DNA of 64,000 nt from Prochlorococcus marinus str. MIT 9313. GTDB lineage: Bacteria; Cyanobacteriota; Cyanobacteriia; PCC-6307; Cyanobiaceae. A program made the position numbers and the translations under genes. Shown here one piece after another: positions 26,860 to 35,496 of the stretch. Under the pieces are notes generated by a model that was not told the DNA's origin, did not search any database, and saw nothing but the letters and a program-made list of their open reading frames with translations. Where the stretch lies: NCBI RefSeq assembly GCF_000011485.1, contig NC_005071.1, positions 685,347 through 749,346 on the forward strand, given 5' to 3'. Position 1 is the stretch's first letter. Each line of letters starts with the position of its first letter.

Positions 26860-27837
26860 CTACGAGCTCTTGTTGGCCGTAAATGGTTGATCAAGCTTCT
26901 GATTCATCAGATAGTTTAGTAGAGCCATTCGCTCATCTGGTATTATTCCTGCTTCTAATAATTGCTCTAACTCATTTGCACGTTGCAGTACATATTGACA
27001 AGCTAATCTACTGGCATTCTTATTCAATCCTTTTAGATATGTATGAACTCGTCCAGTTGTGGTTGTTGAAGCATCATTATTTAGCCCTAGCCCTTGTCTA
27101 AACAAGTCGGCAGAAAACACATTTAGCGCCCTAAGCATACCTAGGGCATCTGCAACCAGTTCATCAAATAGGTTTAACCTCATTTCTCCGGCTAATCGTT
27201 CTGTGGCGAGATGGGTTAGTTCATGTTCTAGTCGCCAACTTTGAGAGATTTCAAGCCATGCTTTTGTTGTCGGTTTCCCTGGGATAACACTTATAGGTAG
27301 TGAGCTATATGGAGAGCGATGTAGGATAATCAACTGACAACGTTCCTTAATATTTATATTTTGGATTAACCCCCAGTGAATTAAACCAGCAACAGCTTGG
27401 GCATGAACAGAAGATTGGATATGTGTTTGTTCACAGCGGTATGCTAAGCAACGTACCACATTCAAAAAATCATCCTGATCATTTATCTCTATTACAGGGT
27501 ATGTTCCGCATGGGTGATCGACTAATCGAACTGAAAACCCTTGTTGATCCTTAAGCTTCAGAATGTTATCATTTTCTACATTATTCATTGCTTTACCTCG
27601 TAGTACTAATTGTTTGTATCTCTCGGATTTATTCGCTCCATCATGAGGATTAATCCATAGCTGTGGTAGATAGGAACGCAAACTCTCGAAATATCCTTCG
27701 CAAGCTGTCTCTTGTAGCCATTTTTGCCACCATTCAATGCCTGGATGCACTGGTAGAGGAAGGCTTGGCCATTTTTTAGTAGATTGCATAAAGGGTCTAC
27801 AGTACTCTTCAATTGATATATTTGAAACTGAACTCAT
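26860..27837 (-). CDS. Putative metallopeptidase-like protein with HELTH motif
   Basis: A 325-residue soluble protein. The segment RLEHELTHLATERLAGEM has HExxH (His205, Glu206, His209), and a further acidic residue follows in LFDELVADALG (Glu226), the spacing seen in gluzincin-type zinc peptidases. No signal peptide or membrane helix is seen. The N-terminal 190 residues match no domain I know and contain several Cys and His. The gene is AT-rich, like the surrounding segment. Metal binding is inference from the motif; the substrate is unknown. Confidence 0.6.
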   Translation of the reverse strand: MSSVSNISIEEYCRPFMQSTKKWPSLPLPVHPGIEWWQKWLQETACEGYFESLRSYLPQLWINPHDGANKSERYKQLVLRGKAMNNVENDNILKLKDQQGFSVRLVDHPCGTYPVIEINDQDDFLNVVRCLAYRCEQTHIQSSVHAQAVAGLIHWGLIQNINIKERCQLIILHRSPYSSLPISVIPGKPTTKAWLEISQSWRLEHELTHLATERLAGEMRLNLFDELVADALGMLRALNVFSADLFRQGLGLNNDASTTTTGRVHTYLKGLNKNASRLACQYVLQRANELEQLLEAGIIPDERMALLNYLMNQKLDQPFTANKSS

Positions 27838-28278
27838 TTTTCTAGGGAAATTGAATATTCAAATTATTATTATAGTTGATTTCAAGCGTTAATCTCTGAT
27901 AAGTATTCAGATGCCTAGCCAACCTAACAAATAGCCTTCTAGGCTGCTGCTGTGCCTATTATTGCTCTCTAGTTAATTTATAAACAAATAATATTCTTAA
28001 TTATTATCCTCTTGATTGTCTGATTGACTAATCTATTTCCCAAAATGAATCATCAATTTAAAACTAGGGTACCAGTTTAATTGGTTTCATGTCCTAAAAA
28101 TCTCTTTCAAGAAAGTTATTTCTATTCCTTTATTGTCTTGATCTCATTTGCTTTGATTGAATAAACGCTCAGCGGATCAAGGTGTAACTAATGCAAATAA
28201 CTTGTTTAATTTTACCGTTCCATTTCGTCTATATTTATGCTAGCGTATTAAATCGATTGTAATGATCTTACTGCCTCC
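27838..28278. other. AT-rich spacer, nothing recognised
   Basis: About 440 bases between two divergent genes. It probably holds both promoters, but I cannot place either with confidence. No ORF of note. Confidence 0.3.
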
Positions 28279-28590
28279 ATGGGACCAATCACTGTTTTTA
28301 AGTTCAGCTCAGAGGATTGTGGTACCTGTCACCGCATGAGTCATTACGATGAAGCCGTCAGTAAGGAACTTGGCTATGGCTTTGTCAATGTTATGCTTCA
28401 GGATACAGATACTTATCGTCGATACAGGCGATTGTTGCTTGCCCAATACCCAAATAAAGTTGGCATGGGCTGGCCTACTTATTTACTAGTTAGTGATCCA
28501 GAGGGTGAATTTACTATTCATGGTGAACTTAAAGGAGGGATGCCAAAAGGAGATTTTCGTAAACGATTGGATTCAATAGAAATTCACTAA
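28279..28590 (+). CDS. Thioredoxin-fold protein with CGTC site
   Basis: A 103-residue protein that begins like a thioredoxin (ITVFKFSSEDCGTCHRM) with redox Cys14 and Cys17 as CGTC rather than the usual CGPC. The cis-Pro segment is GWPTYLLV. The short length and cytosolic N-terminus suggest a thiol-disulfide reductase or thioredoxin-like regulator. The first ATG at 28279 is used and no signal peptide is seen. It is isolated in AT-rich DNA. Its partner is unknown. Confidence 0.7.
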   Translation: MGPITVFKFSSEDCGTCHRMSHYDEAVSKELGYGFVNVMLQDTDTYRRYRRLLLAQYPNKVGMGWPTYLLVSDPEGEFTIHGELKGGMPKGDFRKRLDSIEIH

Positions 28591-29271
28591 TACTTTTTAT
28601 ACTTAGTAACTGTTACCCCTTTTCTTCTAGTCATACAAATGAACCTTTTACTTGTAATCGATTTTCATTTTACTTAAGCGACTGATTTTTCAAAAATACT
28701 TAAATTTACAATTCATAGTTCCAGGCTATGAGAAAAGATATTTGATCTAATGCTACTCTTCAGCTTATTCGCTATTAACTAAATACGCTTTGATCCTAAG
28801 GTCTCCACTGTTAATTTTTAATTAGATATTTATTATCATAATCAACAGGACTGTTTGTTTAACATCAGTCACAATATGACTTCTTGTTGATCATTCCATA
28901 ACTCATGAATTTCACTAACTAACAACTCATCAGTTGCTATTTGATTAGAATATCAAGATTAGAGTATTCTTCACTTTCCCTCTTTCACTAATAATAACCA
29001 GTATTTTATTAGAACCTCTATCTTTTGCTTGATTCTCTCTACAATTCTATTTATCTATATCACCCTATGTTTCTATTTATACATTAAATATATTCTTATC
29101 AACCTTATTTGTGGATTTCGGCCCTTTTATTCATACTTCTTTTTAGGCAACGTTCATTTGTATGTTGTAGCGATGACTTTTGCGTGTCTCGCCATACTAA
29201 AATTATAATTTGATATCCCGTGAATTCCCTATCAACTCTAGATTTGGTCTTGTTCTCACTCCACCGACTTC
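28591..29271. other. Very AT-rich 680-base gap
   Basis: No gene, clear hairpin or promoter recognised. The base composition is far more AT-rich than that of the flanking housekeeping regions. Confidence 0.35.
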
Positions 29272-29502
29272 ATGAGCTCTAAATACTGTAGTTCTTGTGG
29301 TGGCTCTATGTTTAGGGCCGATCGTTCGCTTGCCGGTCGGTTGGTTTGCATGACCTGTGGAACTCCATTAGGGTCAAATACTAGAAGCAGTCAAATTAAT
29401 CTATCAAGAATCACCCCATTAAGTTCAGCATTTAGATTACGCTGGCAGACACTCCTAATAATCTTTATCATAAGTTTATTAATTATATTAATTATGCCTT
29501 GA
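29272..29502 (+). CDS. Small zinc-ribbon membrane protein
   Basis: A 76-residue protein with two CxxC knuckles (CSSCGG at about 6-11 and CMTCGTPLG at about 26-34), forming a likely zinc ribbon, then one C-terminal transmembrane helix (about 57-75, LLIIFIISLLIILIM). The ribbon would face the cytosol. Many picocyanobacteria carry such tail-anchored ribbons of unknown role. The gene ends in a convergent spacer with a hairpin at 29561-29583. Confidence 0.6.
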   Translation: MSSKYCSSCGGSMFRADRSLAGRLVCMTCGTPLGSNTRSSQINLSRITPLSSAFRLRWQTLLIIFIISLLIILIMP

Positions 29503-29560
29503 TTTCTTTAAATACAATACTGATTTTTCAGAATAGAGCCTTATTTTTTATTCAAAATCT

Positions 29561-29583
29561 CACAATAGACCCTTCCTATTGTG
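29561..29583. terminator. Hairpin between convergent genes
   Basis: CACAATAG-acccttc-CTATTGTG is an eight-pair perfect stem with a seven-base loop, between the plus-strand zinc-ribbon gene and the minus-strand ATPase gene. The flanks are AT-rich rather than carrying a clean T-run, so it may act weakly in both directions. Confidence 0.45.
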
Positions 29584-29640
29584 CTGATAATACATTAATG
29601 ATGTCTATTCACGTTTTTTGATTTGACATATTGTTTGTAA

Positions 29641-30432
29641 CTACCCTGGGATAACTTGATAATATCCATTAGCAAAAATAATTTCTAGTGGTGTTTCATA
29701 GAGTTTTCCTAGTGGCTCTGATAGTAGTAGATCGTTAGTAGCTCCATCGCGAATAATTGCTCCATTCTTTAGGAATATGATTCGTTGCATTTCTTTTACT
29801 ATATCTTCTACTCGATGTGTTATTAAAATGATCGTACTTTTGCTAGTACATAAAATACGAATGTATTTTAGTAACTGGTGCCTTGCTTTTAGATCTAGTC
29901 CATTTGTGGGTTCATCTAATATTAAAACTTCAGGTTCATTTATCATTGCCCTAGCGATTAATAGTCTCCTCCTTTCTCCATCTGATAATTGACCGAATGA
30001 TCTTTCATCAATGTCTTCAAGTCCAAGCTCTGAAATAAGGTCCTGTACTTTTTTGATCTCTTTTTCTTTCGGGCTAAGGTTACGGTTAATTCCTATTGAG
30101 CCATAAAGTCCAGATAAAACAACATCCTTAGCACTAATATAATCTGGTGTGCGTACCTCCAGGTCAGTGGAAACCACTCCTATACGAGAACGAAGCTGAT
30201 TTAACTTAATTGTTTGATTACCAAAGATTTTTAGCGTAGAGCCCCTTTTGACGATCGGATATATATTTCGTGTGATTAATTTCACCAGGGCGGTTTTGCC
30301 AGATCCATTTGGCCCTAGAATTGCCGTGTTTTCTCCTTGCTTCAATGTTAAGGAGAGGTTTCTAAAAACTTGGGTAGGGCCAAGCCAGGCCTCTACTTCC
30401 TTAATTTCCAGCCATGGGTTTTCATCTTTCAT
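29641..30432 (-). CDS. Stand-alone ABC-type ATPase
   Basis: From the internal Met at 30432 (MKDENPWLEI) it has 263 residues; an upstream Met at 30474 would add 14. It shows Walker A GPNGSGKTALVKL, the signature LSDGERRR, Walker B VLILDEPTNGLD and the switch His in LITHRVEDI. It resembles the ATPases annotated as ModF/YlmA-like. No permease or binding protein is adjacent, so it may serve a transporter encoded elsewhere or a non-transport role. Codon use is AT-rich, as in its neighbours. Confidence 0.8.
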   Translation of the reverse strand: MKDENPWLEIKEVEAWLGPTQVFRNLSLTLKQGENTAILGPNGSGKTALVKLITRNIYPIVKRGSTLKIFGNQTIKLNQLRSRIGVVSTDLEVRTPDYISAKDVVLSGLYGSIGINRNLSPKEKEIKKVQDLISELGLEDIDERSFGQLSDGERRRLLIARAMINEPEVLILDEPTNGLDLKARHQLLKYIRILCTSKSTIILITHRVEDIVKEMQRIIFLKNGAIIRDGATNDLLLSEPLGKLYETPLEIIFANGYYQVIPG

Positions 30433-30474
30433 TGGCTTAAGACCAGAATTTCTATAACTTTTTTGCCCCTTCAT

Positions 30475-30849
30475 TATCTTCTTTCTTTCTTTTCAGTCAA
30501 GCAACTGCTTTCTTAGTTCTTTCTATGCAACAATAATCTTTGACTTCTAGTTCGCGTTATAGCAACATAGTTATATTAGCCATTCTCTTAACAGTCTTAC
30601 CATTTATATGGTAAGGCAATTTTATATTTGCTTTTTACTCTCTCTTGCACATCATTTTTCATATTACAACCTTTCTACTCCAGTCCCGAAGGTATGTAGC
30701 TCTTACCCGAATGCCATATGACTTCTATCTACAAAGCTTTACCTGCTTATCCATGCGATAATATCCTATGGATAACTTTCTATTGAATTTAACTTGTATT
30801 TGAATATTCTCTTCTTTCCACATAGAATGTTTGAAAATAAAGTCAACTA
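30475..30849. other. Divergent AT-rich spacer
   Basis: About 375 bases between divergent genes, with no ORF. It includes the hairpin at 30596-30615 and presumably two promoters that I cannot place. Confidence 0.3.
30596..30615. promoter_or_regulatory. Perfect hairpin in divergent intergenic region
   Basis: CTTACCAT-ttat-ATGGTAAG, eight pairs with a four-base loop, 122 bases from the start of the ABC-type ATPase gene and 235 from the start of the membrane-protein gene. No T-run follows. It could be an operator or an RNA element in a leader. Confidence 0.4.
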
Positions 30850-31227
30850 ATGAAACAGACAGTTTTCTATCGCCTCATTACTTTGATCACATTCTTCCTT
30901 TCTTGTTATTCATGGTGGCTTCTTTATAATCAACAGTCTTTATGGTGGATCTTGCTAGGGTTAATGTTGCTTATTACAATACTTACTTTTGTTTATGGTT
31001 TAAAGTCTGTTCGTAGGATTCTAGCCGTTCCTGGCCTGAGTCTCCCAATCTCAGATTTCCTACTCACGGCTTCTGCTATTGGATATTTTGCTTCAGCTTT
31101 GGTTGGATTTATGATTTTAATCTTTCAACTGCCATTTCACGATAAAAGCTTTATGATCTTCCCCCTAATTATCGCTATTTTATTATTTGCAGGTGCAACC
31201 CTTGGCCTTTACCATGATCAAATCTGA
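30850..31227 (+). CDS. Four-helix membrane protein, unknown
   Basis: A 125-residue protein with about four transmembrane helices: FYRLITLITFFLSCYSWWLL, WWILLGLMLLITILTFVYG, a helix around residues 73-95, and FMIFPLIIAILLFAGATLGL. I recognise no family. The only hydrophilic part is the short loop VRRILAVPGLSLPISD. It precedes the lipase-like gene by 133 bases on the same strand. Confidence 0.6.
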   Translation: MKQTVFYRLITLITFFLSCYSWWLLYNQQSLWWILLGLMLLITILTFVYGLKSVRRILAVPGLSLPISDFLLTASAIGYFASALVGFMILIFQLPFHDKSFMIFPLIIAILLFAGATLGLYHDQI

Positions 31228-31360
31228 TTGGCTTTGATTTTTTTATTCTTATTTCTAATTTAATTTATTCTCTAATGGCTACATCTGTTTAAATATTCTA
31301 TCCAATTTGTTATAGCTATCTTATCTTAAGCATCACTCCCTCTGCGACTAATTTTACTCC

Positions 31361-32071
31361 ATGCAATCTGTTGATCCTAATCAACCTGTTTTAATCCTAG
31401 GTGGTTTCTTGATCACAGATGAGGCCTATGCCTCTTTGGCTAGCTGGATTCAGAACAATCAAGGTTCGATTGTAAAGGTCGTACCTTCTTCTAAATTTGA
31501 CTGGCTACTCACTTCATGGGCCATTGGTTGGCGCAGACTCCTTGATCGAGTGGATGCAATTGTTCAAGACCTTCAGTCTCGATCCCATACAGGAAAGGTG
31601 ACACTTATAGGCCATAGTTCGGGTGGTGTCATGCTTCGCCTTTATCTCGGTGAACATCCCTTTTCTGGTCGTGTTTATAGTGGATATAAATCGTGCAATC
31701 GACTCATAACACTAGGTAGTCCGCATCAAGCTGTTCGTGCCACCCCTCTGCGGTCCCAGGTTAACACTCTCTATCCAGCTTGTTTTTATTCTGATCATGT
31801 AGATTATTTTTCTACTGCTGGTCGATTATCACTCGAAAGTCAAAATGCCAGCCAGTTTGCCAGGTATACCGCAGCTAACTCCTATCGCAGCATCTCAGAT
31901 GATCCTCTATTAGAGGGAGACGGCTTAGTCCCTGTCAGCTCCGCAATTCTTAATCAATCTCGAAATCTTGTTCTCAATGACACAGCCCACGGAGGCCTCT
32001 TTGGCGCTACTTGGTATGGCTCAATAGAGCGAATAGAACAATGGTGGCCTTCCGCTATGGGATATGCCTAA
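31361..32071 (+). CDS. Lipase-like alpha/beta hydrolase
   Basis: A 236-residue alpha/beta-hydrolase. PVLILGGFLI gives the oxyanion-region strand, and TLIGHSSGGVMLRLYLG (about 86-102) contains the nucleophile elbow GHSSG, here with Ser in the fourth position. The acid and His would be in the segment EGDGLVPVSSAIL ... NDTAHGGLFG. Related cyanobacterial proteins are annotated as permuted lipases or esterases. There is no signal peptide. The substrate is unknown, perhaps a membrane lipid. Confidence 0.75.
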   Translation: MQSVDPNQPVLILGGFLITDEAYASLASWIQNNQGSIVKVVPSSKFDWLLTSWAIGWRRLLDRVDAIVQDLQSRSHTGKVTLIGHSSGGVMLRLYLGEHPFSGRVYSGYKSCNRLITLGSPHQAVRATPLRSQVNTLYPACFYSDHVDYFSTAGRLSLESQNASQFARYTAANSYRSISDDPLLEGDGLVPVSSAILNQSRNLVLNDTAHGGLFGATWYGSIERIEQWWPSAMGYA

Positions 32072-32246
32072 GGCATGAAGGTTTTAGTTTCCGTAGTTTT
32101 TCCTGAATACTTAAACAATTAAATATTCTTGTCTTCTTTTCATTTCGTAGTATTGGCTAGTTTTCTCCACGCCATCTTTAAACTAATAAGAATTATTTCT
32201 CAGAGTTCTCTCTTGTTGTGTTGACCTTCAGCTTTACAGTGAACAA

Positions 32247-33248
32247 TTAATGTTCACTAGCCTCCTGTGTTTCTTTCATGTTTAGCATTCGTTGAATAGG
32301 AATAAAAGCCTTTTGACGTACCCCCTCTTCGATTTCTATTGATGGCTTCATTGTGCTTAAGCAGCTCCATAGCTTTTCTAATGTATTCAATCGCATATAT
32401 GGGCATTCATTGCAACTACATCCGTCAATACCTGGAACATCCATAAATTCTTTTTTTGGGTTCTTCAATTTCATCTGGTGTAGGATTCCTGGCTCTGTTA
32501 GTACGATAAATTTTGTGCATGAACTTATCTCGGTAAATTCAAGTAATTTGCTCGTTGAGCCAATATAATCCGCCAACTCTAGTAAATTTTCTAGGCACTC
32601 CGGATGGGCTATTACCTTTGCCTCGGGGTGCATGATTTTTAATTTCAGTAGAGCTTCTTCGCTGAATGTTTCATGCACCATGCAGCGTCCAGGCCAGATC
32701 GTCAGTTTTCTGCCGCTCTGCTTTTGAACCCATCTGCCCAAGTTTTGATCTGGAGCAAAAAGGATTGGTTGATCCTTCGGTAATTGATTTACAAGTTCTA
32801 CAGCGTTGCTACTTGTACAGATCAGATCGCTTTGGGCCTTAACAGCAGCTGTGCAGTTGATATAGCTCACCACAATGTGGTCTGGGTGCTTGTCTCTGAA
32901 AGCAGCAAACTCATCGGCTGGGCAGTCATCAGCAAGGGAGCACCCCGCTTCGAGATCTGGTAGCAATACAATTTTTTCCGGGCTGAGAATCTTTGCTGTT
33001 TCAGCCATGAAGTGAACCCCGCAGAACACGATTACATCAGCATTTGTGCTAGCAGCTCTACGTGATAGTTCCAGGGAGTCCCCAATGAAATCTGCGATGT
33101 CTTGGATCTCTGGATCCTGGTAGTAGTGAGCCAGGATCACGGCATTGAGTTTTTTGCGTAGTTCAGCAATGGCACCCTTTAATTCTTTCCTAGTTGATGG
33201 CACTGGAGAGACCGTCTTGGCGGTGCAAACAGCGGTCATTCGGACCAT
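32247..33248 (-). CDS. nadA: Quinolinate synthase A
   Basis: An iron-sulfur enzyme that condenses iminoaspartate with dihydroxyacetone phosphate to form quinolinate for NAD synthesis. The protein has 333 residues. Conserved blocks are [21 protein letters not shown], the cluster-ligand regions around [24 protein letters not shown] and [13 protein letters not shown], and AHPEC. The first Met is used; the second (MTAVC) is four codons in. It diverges from the phosphoesterase gene with only about 55 bases between. Confidence 0.95.
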   Translation of the reverse strand: MVRMTAVCTAKTVSPVPSTRKELKGAIAELRKKLNAVILAHYYQDPEIQDIADFIGDSLELSRRAASTNADVIVFCGVHFMAETAKILSPEKIVLLPDLEAGCSLADDCPADEFAAFRDKHPDHIVVSYINCTAAVKAQSDLICTSSNAVELVNQLPKDQPILFAPDQNLGRWVQKQSGRKLTIWPGRCMVHETFSEEALLKLKIMHPEAKVIAHPECLENLLELADYIGSTSKLLEFTEISSCTKFIVLTEPGILHQMKLKNPKKEFMDVPGIDGCSCNECPYMRLNTLEKLWSCLSTMKPSIEIEEGVRQKAFIPIQRMLNMKETQEASEH

Positions 33249-33303
33249 CTAGGGCAGTATGGCCATAGCCTAGACATTTGCCACGTCACACCAGAGCCTC
33301 GCC

Positions 33304-34149
33304 ATTGTTGGAGACCTCCATGGTGTATGGACACCTGATGATCAGAACTTACTGACTGAACTTCAGCCAGATGCTGTGTTGTTTGTAGGTGATCTCAGCG
33401 AAGGTGATCTCAAGTTGGTCAAAGCAATACAACAGCTTCCTCTGCCGACAGCTGTCATTCTTGGTAATCATGACCACGGACGTGATCACAGCGGCGCAGT
33501 CCTCAGGCGTCAATTGACCTTATTGGGCGACCGTCATTGCGGTTGGAGTTTGCGACAATGGCAGTTTCCACCGATTGCTGTCGTTGGCGCCCGCCCTTGT
33601 AGTGCTGGTGGTGGCTTTCACCTCGCCAAAGCCGTTCAGGCGGTTTTTGGCCCGATGTCGGTCAGTGAATCTGCTGACCGGATTGAGGCCGCTGCAAAGC
33701 AGGCACCATCCCAATGGCCCTTAGTGATATTGGCTCATTCCGGTCCGACGGGCCTCGGCTCTGATGCTCAGAGCCCTTGTGGTCGCGATTGGAAAGTTCC
33801 CGCTCTCGATTGGGGCGATCAGGATCTTGCGATGGCCCTTGATCGGATCCGTAAGCATCGTTTGCCAGATCTGGTTGTCTTTGGCCACATGCATCATGAA
33901 CTCAAACGCGGAACAGGTTTGCGGCAAACATGTGTTCAGGATCGCTTTGGCACTGTCTTTCTCAATGCTGCTTGTGTACCGCGGCGTGGAAGTGATTCCT
34001 CTGGTCGTCAGTTGTGTCACTTTTCCTGGGTCGAGTTCCTTGATGGAAAGCTCAGTCAGGTGAGCCACCGTTGGTTTCTTCCAGATTCATCCTTGGCCTA
34101 TGAACAGATTCTTTTTGAAAGAGCAACACCATTGGTGACACAGTGCTGA
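33304..34149 (+). CDS. Metallophosphoesterase with uncertain start
   Basis: A calcineurin-like phosphoesterase. The motifs GDLHG (just after 33304), FVGDLSEGD, ILGNHDHG and FGHMHHE supply the two-metal site in the usual order. GDLHG is in frame upstream of the first GTG (33376) and is essential for the fold, yet no ATG, GTG or TTG precedes it after the stop at 33271-33273. The true start must be a rare codon; I place it provisionally at ATT 33304, with ACG at 33283 an alternative. The gene overlaps the glycosyltransferase start by seven bases, so the two are coupled. The substrate is unknown. Confidence 0.8.
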   Translation: MVGDLHGVWTPDDQNLLTELQPDAVLFVGDLSEGDLKLVKAIQQLPLPTAVILGNHDHGRDHSGAVLRRQLTLLGDRHCGWSLRQWQFPPIAVVGARPCSAGGGFHLAKAVQAVFGPMSVSESADRIEAAAKQAPSQWPLVILAHSGPTGLGSDAQSPCGRDWKVPALDWGDQDLAMALDRIRKHRLPDLVVFGHMHHELKRGTGLRQTCVQDRFGTVFLNAACVPRRGSDSSGRQLCHFSWVEFLDGKLSQVSHRWFLPDSSLAYEQILFERATPLVTQC

Positions 34150-35219
34150 TTTACCTCTGCTTGAGCAGTCATGGCTATGGCCATGCAGCACGCCAGGCAG
34201 CTGTTCTTATAGAACTGCATCGTCTTCAGCCGCAATGGCGATTCGTAGTGAGTACGGATGTGGACTTCCAATTCCTCAACCTTGCGCTGCAAGGTGTCCC
34301 TTTCGAACACCGCAAACTGCGCTGGGATGTGGGCATGGTTCAGGCGAATGCCTTAGCCATTGACCAAATGGCCACTCTCAAGGCTTTGCAGGAACTTGAA
34401 CAACACATTCCTGCCCAAATTGCGGCTGAGGTCTCTTGGATTCAGTCTCAACAGATGTCGGTACTTGTACTTGCTGACATTCCACCTGCTGCTGCTGAGT
34501 TGGCTGATCAGCTTGGTGTTCCTTTGGTATGGATGGGCAACTTTGGTTGGGATGAGATCTACGCCCCTCTAGGAGATTCTTTTCTTACCCACGCTGAAGC
34601 TGCGTCAGCTGAATACTCACGTGGGCAGAAGTTGTTACGTTGCCCATTCTCACTTGCAATGGACTGGGGGCTACCTGAACAGAGCCTGGGCATAACTGCG
34701 TCCTCACCTCGTTCACTACCGCTAGGACTCCAGCAGAGACTTGAATCTTTTCAAGGTCCAATCGTCATGGTGGGATTTGGCGGGCTGGGTTTGGCACTCG
34801 ACTCAGAGTTATTCCAACGCTGGCCTGATCACCTCTTTTTGATGCCCAAACCACGATCTGTTGACACTTTTCTGAGAAGGCAATCACCTGACAATGTTTT
34901 GTATCTACCTAGGTCAATTCGAGTTGTCGATGCTCTTCCTTACTGCTCTAGGCACCTTGGGAAGCCTGGTTACAGCAGTTTCTGTGAAGCCATCAGCTTG
35001 GGTGTCGGCCTTCATGTGGTTCTTCGAGAAGGCTTTGCAGAATCGGTAGCACTGATCAACGGCTTACAAAGCCATGCAGCCCATCGGCTGCTTGAGCGCG
35101 AGGCCCTCGAGCTTGGAGAATGGGATTTAGATCAACCCCTGATACCAGCTTCTCAGCAACCGCTGGCTGTCGATGGATCCGTGGAGGCAGCAAGTGCTGT
35201 AGTTGAACTGGTCTCTTAA
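34143..35219 (+). CDS. GT-B-fold glycosyltransferase-like protein
   Basis: A 358-residue protein from a GTG start that overlaps the end of the phosphoesterase gene. The N-terminus LIYLCLSSHGYGHAARQAAV is a typical GT-B glycosyltransferase opening with a Gly/His loop. The C-terminal half has IVMVGFGGLGL and a donor-site-like HLGKPGYSSFCEAISLGV. It resembles the MurG/UDP-sugar-transferase group. With the coupled phosphoesterase it may handle a phosphorylated sugar or glycolipid; this is inference. Confidence 0.75.
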   Translation: MLIYLCLSSHGYGHAARQAAVLIELHRLQPQWRFVVSTDVDFQFLNLALQGVPFEHRKLRWDVGMVQANALAIDQMATLKALQELEQHIPAQIAAEVSWIQSQQMSVLVLADIPPAAAELADQLGVPLVWMGNFGWDEIYAPLGDSFLTHAEAASAEYSRGQKLLRCPFSLAMDWGLPEQSLGITASSPRSLPLGLQQRLESFQGPIVMVGFGGLGLALDSELFQRWPDHLFLMPKPRSVDTFLRRQSPDNVLYLPRSIRVVDALPYCSRHLGKPGYSSFCEAISLGVGLHVVLREGFAESVALINGLQSHAAHRLLEREALELGEWDLDQPLIPASQQPLAVDGSVEAASAVVELVS

Positions 35220-35255
35220 TCAGAATTACTAATCAAAAATCTTAGATCGTTCAAT

Positions 35256-35396
35256 ATGCACAACGCTGATTCTTCAACTTGGATTTCAGCGATCTTTGGG
35301 CCCAACTCAACCATTGCCGCGTGTGGACGATCCTCGCACCGGTACACGAGGGCTGTCCCTTTGGGTCAGCTTCGTCAAAGTCAACCCGATTATTAA
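35256..35396 (+). CDS. Possible 46-residue small ORF
   Basis: ATG at 35256 to TAA at 35394-35396 encodes MHNADSSTWISAIFGPN, a middle with one Cys, then RAVPLGQLRQSQPDY. No family is recognised. Part of it overlaps palindromic DNA (TTGGGCCCAA at 35296-35305), so the signal could be RNA structure rather than coding. The candidate promoter of the downstream RNA element begins at its 3' end. Confidence 0.25.
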   Translation: MHNADSSTWISAIFGPNSTIAACGRSSHRYTRAVPLGQLRQSQPDY

Positions 35397-35415
35397 ATAA
35401 TTTGGTTTAATAGTC

Positions 35416-35487
35416 ACCCTTGGTTCATCGGCAACTCCCATTCGCTTCTGGGAATTGCCCAAACCTTCCCCCATTCCAAGGGTTTTT
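35416..35487 (+). ncRNA. Candidate small RNA or leader attenuator before lysozyme gene
   Basis: ACCCTTGG (35416-35423) pairs perfectly with CCAAGGGT (35476-35483), followed by a TTTTT run (35483-35487). Inside, GGCAA-c-TCCC (35430-35439) pairs with GGGA-a-TTGCC (35450-35459). A TTTAAT box at 35406-35411 is correctly placed as a -10 for a start at about 35416-35418. The result is a compact RNA of about 72 nt with an unpaired C-rich strand (AAACCTTCCCCCATT). It ends 9 bases before the lysozyme start, so it is either an independent sRNA or a transcriptional attenuator. Confidence 0.5.
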
Positions 35488-35496
35488 ATTCTCTGA

